Of a stretch of DNA of 37,887 nt, positions 30,703 through 37,887 are shown piece after piece. Source of the stretch: Candidatus Methanomethylophilaceae archaeon (GTDB lineage: Archaea > Thermoplasmatota > Thermoplasmata > Methanomassiliicoccales > Methanomethylophilaceae). The translations under genes and the position numbers were made by a program. The stretch's first letter is position 1, and each line of letters opens with the position of its first letter. The notes below the pieces were generated by a model. It made no database searches, had not been told where the DNA came from, and was given only the letters and a program-made list of their open reading frames with translations. The stretch is taken from assembly GCA_017519045.1 (NCBI GenBank), contig JAFWTC010000036.1:1-37887 (forward strand), read 5' to 3'.

Positions 30703-31572
30703 TCATTGGATGAGGCCTATAAGCGCCTTCACGCCCTTCGGACTTCCTGCCACATCCTTCTCGATCCCAGACGCGCCCTCCGCCTTGGCGATGGCAGCAA
30801 CGAGCCGGTTCTCATAGGACCACTGTGTGGTCACGTGGATGTTCATCTTGCGGACGGCCAGAAGATTGAAGAAGGTGGAATACAGGCCCAGCGTGACCAC
30901 CAGGAGGACCGCATGCGGCCATAGACGGACGCGGGACCCCGTCAACGAAGTCCTCATCGGCTCATGCACGTCGAGCACGTCCCCCATCGCCTCCACGAAC
31001 AAGGACGTGAATTCGTTCTGGACGGAATCGTGCGACACCACCGTTTTGAACAGGTACGCCGCGGTGACGGACAGCTCCACGACCATCACGGCGGGCATCA
31101 CATCCACTATCAGCTCGCTGTCCTCCTCGCCGATGGTCGCCAGCCTCATCGTTAAAACCAGGAAGATGTTGAATGCTAACAGCAGAAGGAACGCCGCCTT
31201 GGAGGCCTTCATAGCACGGCCGGAGTTCGCCATTCCCTTGGACTCCAGGAAACCGTCCATCTCATCGCTGCCGTGGCCGCACGACCTAGCATAAGACGCC
31301 AGCGCGCCTATCCATTCCGCATCGCGGATGCGGTGCAGGTTCACGCTCTTGACCTCGAGATAAAGGGTGTAAAACAAGATGGTCCATGTCAGGAGGCCTA
31401 TGCCTATCTCCATGCTGATTGTGATCTCCTCTGACCAGCCGTAGCAGATCAGGATTACGAAGAGAGGGCACAGCACGGTCACCGCCAGGACGACGCCGAT
31501 GCGGAACAGCGAATCGCTCTCCGAACGTCTCATGACGCAGTTGAGGAAGCGGTCGGCCTCGGTGACTTCCAT
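30703..31572 (-). CDS. Five-TM membrane protein of unknown function, copy 1 (type A)
   Basis: A 289-residue membrane protein with hydrophobic segments at about 24-46, 51-72, 127-145, 158-180 and 215-240. It has conserved cytosolic-looking stretches DRFLNCVMRRSESDSLFR, YLEVKS-N-HRIRDAEW, SYARSCGHGSDEMD and HDSVQNEFTSLFVEAMGDV. The last helix (LLVVTLGLYSTFFNLLAVRKMNIH) resembles the DUF4234-type TLGIY motif, but this is a weak link. ATG 31572 is chosen because the paralog at 32155-33015 starts the same way (M--ADRFLNCV). It is divergent from its type B partner across only 43 bp. Function unknown. Confidence 0.7.
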   Translation of the reverse strand: MEVTEADRFLNCVMRRSESDSLFRIGVVLAVTVLCPLFVILICYGWSEEITISMEIGIGLLTWTILFYTLYLEVKSVNLHRIRDAEWIGALASYARSCGHGSDEMDGFLESKGMANSGRAMKASKAAFLLLLAFNIFLVLTMRLATIGEEDSELIVDVMPAVMVVELSVTAAYLFKTVVSHDSVQNEFTSLFVEAMGDVLDVHEPMRTSLTGSRVRLWPHAVLLVVTLGLYSTFFNLLAVRKMNIHVTTQWSYENRLVAAIAKAEGASGIEKDVAGSPKGVKALIGLIQ

Positions 31573-31615
31573 GCTCCGCCATAGATTTAACCGTATAAAC
31601 CGATGACCCGTCCCG
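31573..31615. promoter_or_regulatory. Compact divergent promoter, copy 1 of the A/B pair
   Basis: This 43-bp gap contains gatttaaccgtataaacc, which gives TATA-like sequence in both directions. Both mRNAs must be nearly leaderless. Copy 2 has a similar 42-bp gap. Confidence 0.45.
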
Positions 31616-32287
31616 ATGGCCCTTCGGAAGAGAGGCGAAGGCCCGGACAGGGCCAAAGTGCCTGTGCTGCTGGCGATAGGGGAGTTCTTCCTATGCCTGA
31701 CAATTATCCGCTACATGCTCAACTTCCTGATCAACCTGCAGATAAGGGTCGATGACGCCGGAACCATGTCCCTGAGGATCTTCTCGCTGTTGTTCTCCCT
31801 CGCCATGATCCTCATGACCGTGAGCTCCGTGATCGGCATAGCCTCGGCGCGTCCCAAGTCGTGGAGGAGGGTCGTGAGGACCTCGATCCTGCTTCTATTG
31901 GTGAACCTGGGCTACGAGGCGCTGGAAAGCTTGGGGGTGGAGCTCGCTGGCGCGGTATTCGACAACTATTTCCTGGCCGTCACAACGGCGATAACGATAG
32001 GGGTCATGATGCTCCCCTCCGTCCGCCGGTTCTACCTCCCTCCGATGACGGACGACCCTCCGCTGTCGAAATGGGCGGGGTACGTGTTCGCCACGAGGCT
32101 GTTCCCTGAGGCCACATACAGATACGCAAAGGACCGAGGCAGGCGCCCGCTCGATTATGACATCATGTCCTTGAGCACCGCGCTCCTCTTACGGCTCCTC
32201 TCGATCCTCCGGACGTCCGTGGCGGCCTCCGCCTTCGCTATGGCCTCCAACAGCCCCTCCTCATACGCCCATTGGCAGGAGACGTGA
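31616..32287 (+). CDS. Four-TM membrane protein of unknown function, copy 1 (type B)
   Basis: A 223-residue membrane protein with about four helices and the shared family segments KVPVLLAIGEFFL, IIRYML, SVIGIASARPKSWRRVVRT and VMMLPSVRRFYLPPMTDDPPLSKWAGY. Family-like sequence ends near RLFPEATYRYAKDRGRRP. The last ~45 residues run antisense into the type A gene of copy 2, giving a 133-bp overlap, probably through loss of the original stop. ATG 31616 matches the MALW start of the paralog. Function unknown; partnership with type A is inferred from the duplicated divergent arrangement. The stop is TGA. Confidence 0.68.
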   Translation: MALRKRGEGPDRAKVPVLLAIGEFFLCLTIIRYMLNFLINLQIRVDDAGTMSLRIFSLLFSLAMILMTVSSVIGIASARPKSWRRVVRTSILLLLVNLGYEALESLGVELAGAVFDNYFLAVTTAITIGVMMLPSVRRFYLPPMTDDPPLSKWAGYVFATRLFPEATYRYAKDRGRRPLDYDIMSLSTALLLRLLSILRTSVAASAFAMASNSPSSYAHWQET

Positions 32288-33015
32288 AGGTTCATCCTGT
32301 GGACGACGAAGAGGTTGAAGAAAAGCGAATAGATTCCGAGCGTGACCACAAGCAGCAGGATGTGAGGCGGCAGGTCGGACTTCGCCTTGGTGACGTCGGT
32401 GACCATCGGCGACTTGAATCCAATCACGTCGCCCATGTCCTCCACGAACATGGAGGTGAACTCGCACTGCTCGGAGTCATGCTTGGATACGGCCTTGAGG
32501 ATGTATGCCGACGTGAGCACCAGCTCGGCCACGATCATCGCGGTGGCCGCCCAGGACAGGACCGTATGGGTCAATGAGCCGACATCATAGGAACTGGTGA
32601 AGGCCGCCATGGAGGTGTTCGCAACCGCGAATGCGATGAACGTGTACTTGGTGGCCTGCATCATGCGCCCGATGCCCGCCATGCTCGCGGATTCGGCGAG
32701 GGAGTCCATCTCGTCCGTCCCGCGTCCGCAGGACCTGGCATAGGCCGCCAGGGACGACATCCATTCCGAATCGCGCGCGCAATGCGAGTTCAGGCCCTTC
32801 ACCTCCAGATAGAGGACGTACAACACCGCCGTCCACGCCACCAAGGTGACGCCCGTGTCCATGAGCCCCGATCCGGGAATGAGGATCCGAAACATGATGA
32901 AGACGACGGCCAAGGGAGCCAGGACGATCAGCATCAGGATCGCGCCGACGCGGAAAAGGGAGTCGGAATCCGAACGTTTGATGACGCAATTCAGGAAACG
33001 GTCGGCCGCATTCAT
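32155..33015 (-). CDS. Five-TM membrane protein of unknown function, copy 2 (type A)
   Basis: A 286-residue paralog of 30703-31572 sharing ADRFLNCVIKRSDSDSLFRVG, YLEVKGLNSHCARDSEW, AYARSCGRGTDEMDSL, KHDSEQCEFTSMFVEDMGDV and ILLLVVTLGIYSLFFNLFVVHRMNLH. The same five hydrophobic segments are present. The TLGIY motif here is closer to DUF4234 than in copy 1. The start ATG 33015 (MNAADRFLN) matches copy 1; the upstream MSLVPPQ extension is shadow. The stop is TAA. It overlaps the 3' end of the type B gene of copy 1. Confidence 0.7.
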   Translation of the reverse strand: MNAADRFLNCVIKRSDSDSLFRVGAILMLIVLAPLAVVFIMFRILIPGSGLMDTGVTLVAWTAVLYVLYLEVKGLNSHCARDSEWMSSLAAYARSCGRGTDEMDSLAESASMAGIGRMMQATKYTFIAFAVANTSMAAFTSSYDVGSLTHTVLSWAATAMIVAELVLTSAYILKAVSKHDSEQCEFTSMFVEDMGDVIGFKSPMVTDVTKAKSDLPPHILLLVVTLGIYSLFFNLFVVHRMNLHVSCQWAYEEGLLEAIAKAEAATDVRRIERSRKRSAVLKDMMS

Positions 33016-33057
33016 ACGAAAGCATCGTTTTATCCTTATAAGACGATGACTCCGCCG
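33016..33057. promoter_or_regulatory. Compact divergent promoter, copy 2 of the A/B pair
   Basis: This 42-bp gap includes cgttttatccttataagacg, TATA-like on both strands. It matches the length and role of the copy 1 gap, so the promoter was duplicated with the genes. Confidence 0.45.
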
Positions 33058-33588
33058 ATGGCGTTGTGGAGGAACAAGGGACACGACAAGACCAAGGTGC
33101 CTGTCCCGCTGATCGTGGGCGAGATATTCCTGAGCGTGGTCATAGTGCGCTACATGCTCAGCTTCACCTACACGCTCTACATGATCGCGGAAGGGGTCGA
33201 GGAGGTCGCCTACAGGGCGTTCTCATTGGCGTTCCCCGTGGTAATGATCCTGATAGTGGTCAATTCCGTGATCGGAATAGCCTCGGCCAAGCCGACCTCC
33301 TGGAGGAAGGTCATGAGGACGACCCTAATCCTGCTTGTCGTCAACTGGCTACGTGAATTCATCGGCATCACGGGCGTGATGTTCGACGACACCTTCCTCA
33401 TCGTGATAACGGTGCTGACGATGGCCGTGATGATGCTTCCGTCCGTGCGCAGGTTCTATCTACCTCCGATGACCGAGAATCCTCCTCTGACCCGCTGGAT
33501 AGGCTACATATTCCTGTCGCCGCTGTTCAGGGAGGCCGACTACGAGTTCGTCAGAGAGAAGGAGCCGCGCGATCCACCAGCCGCTTGA
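33058..33588 (+). CDS. Four-TM membrane protein of unknown function, copy 2 (type B)
   Basis: A 176-residue paralog of 31616-32287 with KVPVPLIVGEIFLS, VRYMLSF, SVIGIASAKPTSWRKVMRT and VMMLPSVRRFYLPPMTENPPLTRWIGY. It ends shortly after (EADYEFVREKEPRDPPAA), which probably shows the natural length of the family. Its 3' end overlaps the convergent MATE gene by 38 bp. ATG 33046 (MTPPMALW) is an alternative start. Function unknown. The stop is TGA. Confidence 0.68.
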   Translation: MALWRNKGHDKTKVPVPLIVGEIFLSVVIVRYMLSFTYTLYMIAEGVEEVAYRAFSLAFPVVMILIVVNSVIGIASAKPTSWRKVMRTTLILLVVNWLREFIGITGVMFDDTFLIVITVLTMAVMMLPSVRRFYLPPMTENPPLTRWIGYIFLSPLFREADYEFVREKEPRDPPAA

Positions 33589-34915
33589 GATCCTTCCTGG
33601 TCATGTACAAGGCCAAGACGGCGGCAACCGCGCCTGCGGCCACCATGCCCCAGCACATGGTCGGAATCGTGGTCCCGCACAGCAGCGCGAACAGGCTAGT
33701 GGTCAACACCGTGCGCAACGTGGTGACGCACAACGACTTCAGCGGCTTCTTCATCGACTGCATCATGGAGTTGCAGACGAACGTCGCCGAGATCAGCGGA
33801 GCCATGAACGCCTCCACCCTCAGGACCTCCTCCAAAGCCGGCTTCATCGGGGCCATCGACTCCGACATGGTGAACGGGACCAGGAGGTAAGGGGCCAGCA
33901 GCAGGTACGCCACGAGCATGGTCAGCGAGGTGGCCATCGCGCACTTCATGCAGAGCCGGAAGGCGTAGGCGCTCTTGTCCGGCCTCCCGGCGCCGAAATT
34001 GGCGGATGCCACCGGAGTCATGGCCATGGCGAACGCGTTGGGGACGAACGCCGCCAGCATAACCAGGCGGAACGGAACCGAGAACAGCGTCAAGGCGTCG
34101 ACCCCTCCGCAGGCGATCAGAAACGCGCGGTTGATGGCGTCCAAGGCGTCCATCAGGAACATCTCGGACATCTTCGGTATCCCCAGGCGGAGAATCTCGG
34201 CCACGTCCTTGCGGTCGAAGCGATAGCCTCTGAGAGTGAGCGGGACGGTGGTCCTGCGAGCCAAGTACATGTACAGCATCGCGGAGGAGGACACGACGCA
34301 GGAAAGACCGGTGGCCAATCCGGCTCCCGCGACCCCCATGTCCAGCCCGAATATCAGGATCGGGTCTATGGCGATGTTGAACAGCGTCCCGGCGACCATG
34401 GCGTAGTTGGACCTGTTGGCCGCCCCCTCGCCCCTCAGGAAGCCGGAGAGCGTGGGGGAGAGCACCTGGAAGACGTTGAACGCCAGTATCATCTCCAGAT
34501 ACCTTGTGGCGTCCCCTGCGAGCTCCGGGGCCCCCATCCACGATACCATGGGGGATATCAAAAGGTAGACCAGAGGGGCAAGGACGACGGCGATGGCCAC
34601 GGCCAGGACGACTCCCTGGGACACTATCCTCTGCGCCCCGGCGCGGTCTCCGAACCCGATGCGGTGGGCTATGATGACGTTGCAGCCCAGCCCGATCCCC
34701 AGGCCGACGTCGAACACGACCCAGTACAGCGGGGATACGGACTGTATGGCGCTCACGCTGTCCGAGCCCAGCCCGGAGCACCAGGCCAGGTCCGCCAGCA
34801 TATTCACCTGGCCGACCACGATGGATATCAGGAACGGGAGGACCGTGGAGAAGATGGCCTTCTTCGGGTCCCCCAGCATCCTCTCGGTATCCCTCTCGGG
34901 ATTCTTCGCGGACAT
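33551..34915 (-). CDS. MATE-family multidrug/metabolite exporter
   Basis: A 454-residue, 12-helix MATE transporter (NorM/DinF-like), exporting cationic compounds in exchange for Na+ or H+. It shows TVLPFLISIVVGQVNMLADLAW, a FLRGEGAANRSNYAMVAGTLFNIAIDPILIFG segment typical of MATE proteins in the first half, and the repeat in the second half (LGIPKMSEMFLMDALDAINRAFLI). ATG 34915 overlaps the ilvD stop by one base (TGATG) and is preferred over TTG 34918. The two genes are probably co-transcribed. The substrate is unknown. The stop is TGA. Confidence 0.88.
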   Translation of the reverse strand: MSAKNPERDTERMLGDPKKAIFSTVLPFLISIVVGQVNMLADLAWCSGLGSDSVSAIQSVSPLYWVVFDVGLGIGLGCNVIIAHRIGFGDRAGAQRIVSQGVVLAVAIAVVLAPLVYLLISPMVSWMGAPELAGDATRYLEMILAFNVFQVLSPTLSGFLRGEGAANRSNYAMVAGTLFNIAIDPILIFGLDMGVAGAGLATGLSCVVSSSAMLYMYLARRTTVPLTLRGYRFDRKDVAEILRLGIPKMSEMFLMDALDAINRAFLIACGGVDALTLFSVPFRLVMLAAFVPNAFAMAMTPVASANFGAGRPDKSAYAFRLCMKCAMATSLTMLVAYLLLAPYLLVPFTMSESMAPMKPALEEVLRVEAFMAPLISATFVCNSMMQSMKKPLKSLCVTTLRTVLTTSLFALLCGTTIPTMCWGMVAAGAVAAVLALYMTRKDLKRLVDRAAPSL

Positions 34916-36561
34916 CAATCCAGGTACGCGCCGTCTGCTCCGCTGGACACGAGCTTGCGATACTTCCTCTGGACGCCGACGACCGGCCTGTCCAGCCTCT
35001 TGACCTCCGACAGGCGCTTGGATATCTCCTCGTCCGTGAGCCTGACGTCGAGCCTCCTGGCGGGTATGTCTATGTCGATGACGTCCCCGTCCCTCAGGGC
35101 GGCGATGGGGCCTCCGGCGTAGGCCTCGGGGGACACGTGGCCGATCGCCCCTCCCCTGGACGCTCCAGAGAACCTGCCGTCGGTGATCAGGGCGACAGAC
35201 TCCCCCAGGCCCCTGCCGACTATGAGGCTGGTCGGGGAGAGCATCTCGGGCATCCCGGGGGCGCCCATTGGCCCCTCGTACCTTATGACGACCACGTCGC
35301 CCGGGACGATGGACCCGGAAGTGATGGCATCGGCGGCGTCCTTCTCGCCGTCGAAGACCCTGGCCCTCCCGCTGAACCTCATCATCGAGGGGCTGACGGC
35401 CGACTGCTTGACCACTGAGCCCTCGGGAGCGATGTTGCCCTTGAGGACGGCGATGCCCCCCTCCTTGTGGAACGCCTGGGAGACGTCCTTGAGGACCTCC
35501 GGGTTCAGGACCCTGCCCTCCGCGGCTATCTCGGCGATGCTCCTGCCGTTGCAGGTGGGGACGTCGGACAGGGAATCTCTAAGGATATGGAGCACTGCGG
35601 GTATTCCGCCGGCGTCGTCGAAGTCCTTCATGCTGTAGGGCCCTCCGGGCCTCAGGCTGGTGATGTGGGGCGTGACCCTCGATATCTCGTCGAAGTCGTC
35701 AAGAGTCACGGGGCATCCGAAGTCCTTGGAGATCGCGGGCAGATGCAGGGCGGTGTTGGTGGACCCTCCGATGGCCATGTCCACGCGTATGGCGTTGCGG
35801 AAAGACTCCTTGGACACGATGTCCCTGGGCTTCACGTCCGCCTTGACGAGCTCCACTATCCTCCTCCCGGTCTCCCTGGCGATCGCCAGCTTCCTGACGT
35901 CGTCCGCCAGGCATGTGGCGCAGCCGGTGACGCTGAGCCCGAGGGCCTCGGTGAGGCAGGCCATGGTGTTGGCGGTGAACAGCCCGGAGCAGCTTCCCCT
36001 GCCGGGGCATGCGGAGCACTCGATCCTCTTCACGTCGGATTCAGACATCTTGCCGGCGCTGTAGGACCCGAGCGCCTCGAAGACGGACTGGAGGTCCAGA
36101 GCCTTTCCGGAATCCTTCCCGACCTCCATGGCGCCGCCGGTGACGATCATTCCGGGGACGTTCATCCGCCCCATGGCCATCAGCATCCCGGGGGTGACCT
36201 TGTCGCAGTTGCTGACGCCGACCCAGCCGTCGAGGGCGTGGCCTTCGACCATGACCTCGCAGCAGTCGGATATGACCTCCCTGGAGATGAGCGAGTACCT
36301 CATCCCCTTGTGCCCCATGGCGATCCCGTCGCAGACCGCGGGGACGCCGAACACGAAGGGTCTTCCCCCGGCCTCGATGATCCCCTCCCTGACGGCCTCC
36401 ACGATCTCGTTCAGATGGACGTGGCCGGGGACTATGTCGTTCCAGGAGTTCGCGATCCCTATGAAGGGCTTCTCGAAATCGGCATCGTCCAGCCCGTCCG
36501 CGCGAAGGAGGCTCCTGGCGGGGGCCTTGTCTATTCCTTTCTTGACGGCGTCGCTTCTCAT
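34915..36561 (-). CDS. ilvD: Dihydroxy-acid dehydratase
   Basis: A 548-residue IlvD making the 2-keto acids of valine and isoleucine with an Fe-S cluster. It has [43 protein letters not shown] with a cluster Cys, [19 protein letters not shown] with a further cluster Cys, [10 protein letters not shown] and [16 protein letters not shown] chose ATG 36561 ([24 protein letters not shown]) because it matches the usual family start. A palindromic TATA box, CGATATATCG (36583-36592), lies just upstream, which would make the mRNA essentially leaderless. ATG 36573 is also possible; the longer TTG frame would include the promoter. The stop is TGA. Confidence 0.94.
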   Translation of the reverse strand: MRSDAVKKGIDKAPARSLLRADGLDDADFEKPFIGIANSWNDIVPGHVHLNEIVEAVREGIIEAGGRPFVFGVPAVCDGIAMGHKGMRYSLISREVISDCCEVMVEGHALDGWVGVSNCDKVTPGMLMAMGRMNVPGMIVTGGAMEVGKDSGKALDLQSVFEALGSYSAGKMSESDVKRIECSACPGRGSCSGLFTANTMACLTEALGLSVTGCATCLADDVRKLAIARETGRRIVELVKADVKPRDIVSKESFRNAIRVDMAIGGSTNTALHLPAISKDFGCPVTLDDFDEISRVTPHITSLRPGGPYSMKDFDDAGGIPAVLHILRDSLSDVPTCNGRSIAEIAAEGRVLNPEVLKDVSQAFHKEGGIAVLKGNIAPEGSVVKQSAVSPSMMRFSGRARVFDGEKDAADAITSGSIVPGDVVVIRYEGPMGAPGMPEMLSPTSLIVGRGLGESVALITDGRFSGASRGGAIGHVSPEAYAGGPIAALRDGDVIDIDIPARRLDVRLTDEEISKRLSEVKRLDRPVVGVQRKYRKLVSSGADGAYLD

Positions 36562-36582
36562 GAGAGCGTCCATGCGGGACGG

Positions 36583-36592
36583 CGATATATCG
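36583..36592 (-). promoter_or_regulatory. TATA box of ilvD
   Basis: CGATATATCG, a perfect 10-bp palindrome, about 25 nt before ATG 36561, predicting a leaderless ilvD-MATE mRNA. Confidence 0.5.
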
Positions 36593-36597
36593 GTTTC

Positions 36598-36652
36598 CAA
36601 AAAAGAACGGTAAAGGGTTGCGGTTCGGAGGGAGGGGATGCCTCCCCCCGTT
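36598..36652 (-). terminator. Hairpin plus T-run after uS10
   Basis: On the minus strand, downstream of the uS10 TAA, ggggggaggc-at-cccctccc (about 36632-36652) can fold into a GC-rich hairpin. A T-rich stretch, ttcttttttgg (36598-36608), follows. This is the best terminator candidate in the window and would end the EF-1alpha-uS10 transcript before ilvD. Confidence 0.55.
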
Positions 36653-36661
36653 GTTTGACGT

Positions 36662-36976
36662 TTACGCGCTGCGGAGGACGATCTCGATGTTGACGCCGTC
36701 GGGGACGTTGATTCTCATGAGCTGCCTGAGGGCACGCTCGTCGGCGTCGAGGTCGATGAGCCTCTTGTGAATGCGCATCTCCCAGCGGTCCCACGTCTCG
36801 CTGCCCTCCCCGTCAGGACTCTTCCTGCAGGGGACCTTCAGCTTCTTGGTGGGAAGGGGGACGGGCCCGCGGATGTCCACACCGGTCCTCTGGGAGATTC
36901 CCTTGATCTGGGTGCAGACACCGTCGACCAGCGCCGGATCGGTTCCGCTCAGAGATATTCTTGCACGCTGTGACAT
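36662..36976 (-). CDS. rps10: Small ribosomal subunit protein uS10
   Basis: A 104-residue uS10, binding the 30S head. It has [39 protein letters not shown] and [37 protein letters not shown], matching archaeal/eukaryotic uS10 (S20e). ATG 36976 (MSQRARISL) is preferred over GTG 36985 by comparison with the usual short N-terminus. It lies directly downstream of EF-1alpha, a classic archaeal pair. The stop is TAA. Confidence 0.95.
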   Translation of the reverse strand: MSQRARISLSGTDPALVDGVCTQIKGISQRTGVDIRGPVPLPTKKLKVPCRKSPDGEGSETWDRWEMRIHKRLIDLDADERALRQLMRINVPDGVNIEIVLRSA

Positions 36977-36987
36977 TTGGACCACTT

Positions 36988-37887
36988 TCAGGCTTTCTCG
37001 ACCTCGATGCAGACTCCTGCAGCGACGGTCTGTCCCATGTCACGGATGGCGAACCTTCCGAGAGGTCCGAACTCCTTAGCGGCCTCGATGACGAGGGGCT
37101 TGGTGGGCTTGAACTTCACGATGGCGTTGTCGCCGTTCTTCAGGAAGCTGAGGTCCTCGAGCTTCTTTCCAGCGCGCTGGGCGGTGATGATCTCGACCAG
37201 CTGGCAGGCCACCTGGGCGGTGTGGACGTGGAACACGGGGGTGTATCCGACGGTCATGACCGAGGGGTGGTTCAGCACGATGATCTGAGCAGTGAAGGTC
37301 TTGGCGACGGAAGGAGGCGCGTCGACGGGGCCGGCGACGTCTCCCCTCTTGATCTGGTTCTTGGCGACTCCGCCGACGTTGAATCCGACGTTGTCTCCAG
37401 GGATGGCCTGGGGGATCTGCTCGTGGTGCATCTCGATGGATTTGACCTCACCGGTGACGTGGGAGGGCTCGAAGATGACCTTGGTCTTGGGCTTCAGGAT
37501 TCCGGTCTCGACACGTCCGACGGGGACGGTTCCGATTCCGGTGATGGTGTACACGTCCTGGACAGGCAGCCTAAGGGCCTTGTCGGTCTCCTTCTTGGGG
37601 ACGACGAGGTTGTCCAGGGCCTGGATGAGGGTGGGTCCCTTGTACCAGGGGGTGTTGGCGGAGATCGTCTTGATGTTGTCTCCCATGTAGGCGGAGACGG
37701 GGATGAAGGGCATGTTCTCAGCCTTGTTTCCGATCATGGCGAACAGCTTCTTCATGGCGGCGACGGCCTCGTCGTACTTGGCCTGGTCGTACTTGACGGC
37801 GTCCATCTTTTTGATGGCGACGATGATCTGCTTGACGCCGAGGGTGGTGGCGAGGAACACGTGCTCCTTGGTCTGAGCCTGGGGTCC
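36988..37887 (-). CDS. tuf: Translation elongation factor EF-1alpha (aEF1A), 5' part missing
   Basis: The last 299 residues of aEF1A, which carries aminoacyl-tRNA to the ribosome; the gene runs off the right edge. Visible parts are the end of the G domain ([17 protein letters not shown], then the G4 region, and G5 as VSAYMGDN), domain 2 ([25 protein letters not shown]) and domain 3 ([41 protein letters not shown]). The G4 motif reads IKKMD, where NKMD is expected; the codons are AAA AAG ATG GAC. The rest looks ordinary. Only 11 nt separate it from the uS10 ATG, so they are co-transcribed. The stop is TGA. Confidence 0.96.
   Translation of the reverse strand, partial: GPQAQTKEHVFLATTLGVKQIIVAIKKMDAVKYDQAKYDEAVAAMKKLFAMIGNKAENMPFIPVSAYMGDNIKTISANTPWYKGPTLIQALDNLVVPKKETDKALRLPVQDVYTITGIGTVPVGRVETGILKPKTKVIFEPSHVTGEVKSIEMHHEQIPQAIPGDNVGFNVGGVAKNQIKRGDVAGPVDAPPSVAKTFTAQIIVLNHPSVMTVGYTPVFHVHTAQVACQLVEIITAQRAGKKLEDLSFLKNGDNAIVKFKPTKPLVIEAAKEFGPLGRFAIRDMGQTVAAGVCIEVEKA

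Noticed and set aside
36562-36600. IlvD start at TTG 36600
   Set aside because: It would translate through the TATA box; the family normally begins at the MRSD segment (ATG 36561).
1-37887. CRISPR arrays, insertion sequences or prophage genes
   Set aside because: No regularly spaced repeats, transposase motifs or phage proteins were seen on either strand.

Overview
The window looks like a piece of a GC-rich methanogen chromosome of the order Methanomassiliicoccales (Thermoplasmatota), probably a gut- or sediment-associated Methanomethylophilaceae relative. Archaeal markers are EF-1alpha followed by uS10, the archaeal shikimate entry enzymes (ADH synthase and DHQ synthase II), the GHMP-type shikimate kinase, a DUF61 protein, NifB outside a nif cluster, and TATA boxes about 25 nt upstream of many starts. 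Of 30 genes whose stop is clear, 26 end in TGA, 4 in TAA and none in TAG. That fits a pyrrolysine-decoding lineage and makes an in-frame TAG inside tyrA notable. The order-level assignment is inference from gene content.

Layout. (1) 0.4-8.4 kb is an almost complete Phe/Tyr pathway. On the minus strand lie tyrA (chorismate mutase plus prephenate dehydrogenase, interrupted by one TAG codon), ADH synthase, DHQ synthase II, an AroD-AroE fusion, shikimate kinase, EPSP synthase and chorismate synthase, mostly with 0-4 nt junctions. A prephenate dehydratase gene converges on this operon. trpB2 lies just upstream (8.5-9.8 kb), followed by a plus-strand PHP phosphoesterase gene. Several of these promoters carry strong inverted repeats at or near the TATA box.

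(2) 10.9-26.7 kb holds two paralogous FecCD/BtuC-type ABC importers, each with one ATPase and two different permeases. In system 1 the substrate-binding part is one 963-residue polypeptide: membrane anchor, BIG2 Ig-like domain, dockerin-like domain, binding domain, second dockerin-like domain, second binding domain. In system 2 the binding proteins are two tandem genes transcribed divergently, each with an anchor, a dockerin-like module, a binding domain and two C-terminal repeats. A BIG2-anchored protein with a duplicated unknown domain lies between the systems. The dockerin-bearing, fused or split twin binding proteins paired with twin permeases are the most unusual system here. The substrate is unknown; iron chelates or corrinoids are the usual FecCD/BtuC cargo.

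(3) 26.7-30.6 kb carries DUF61 and NifB (radical SAM plus NifX-like domain) as a divergent pair, then a short bacterial-looking alanyl-tRNA synthetase without the C-Ala domain, and tRNA-Ala(UGC).

(4) 30.7-33.6 kb is a tandem duplication of a divergent pair of unknown membrane-protein genes.

(5) 33.5-37.9 kb has a MATE exporter, ilvD, uS10 and the 3' part of EF-1alpha. EF-1alpha reads KKMD instead of the nearly invariant NKMD G4 motif.
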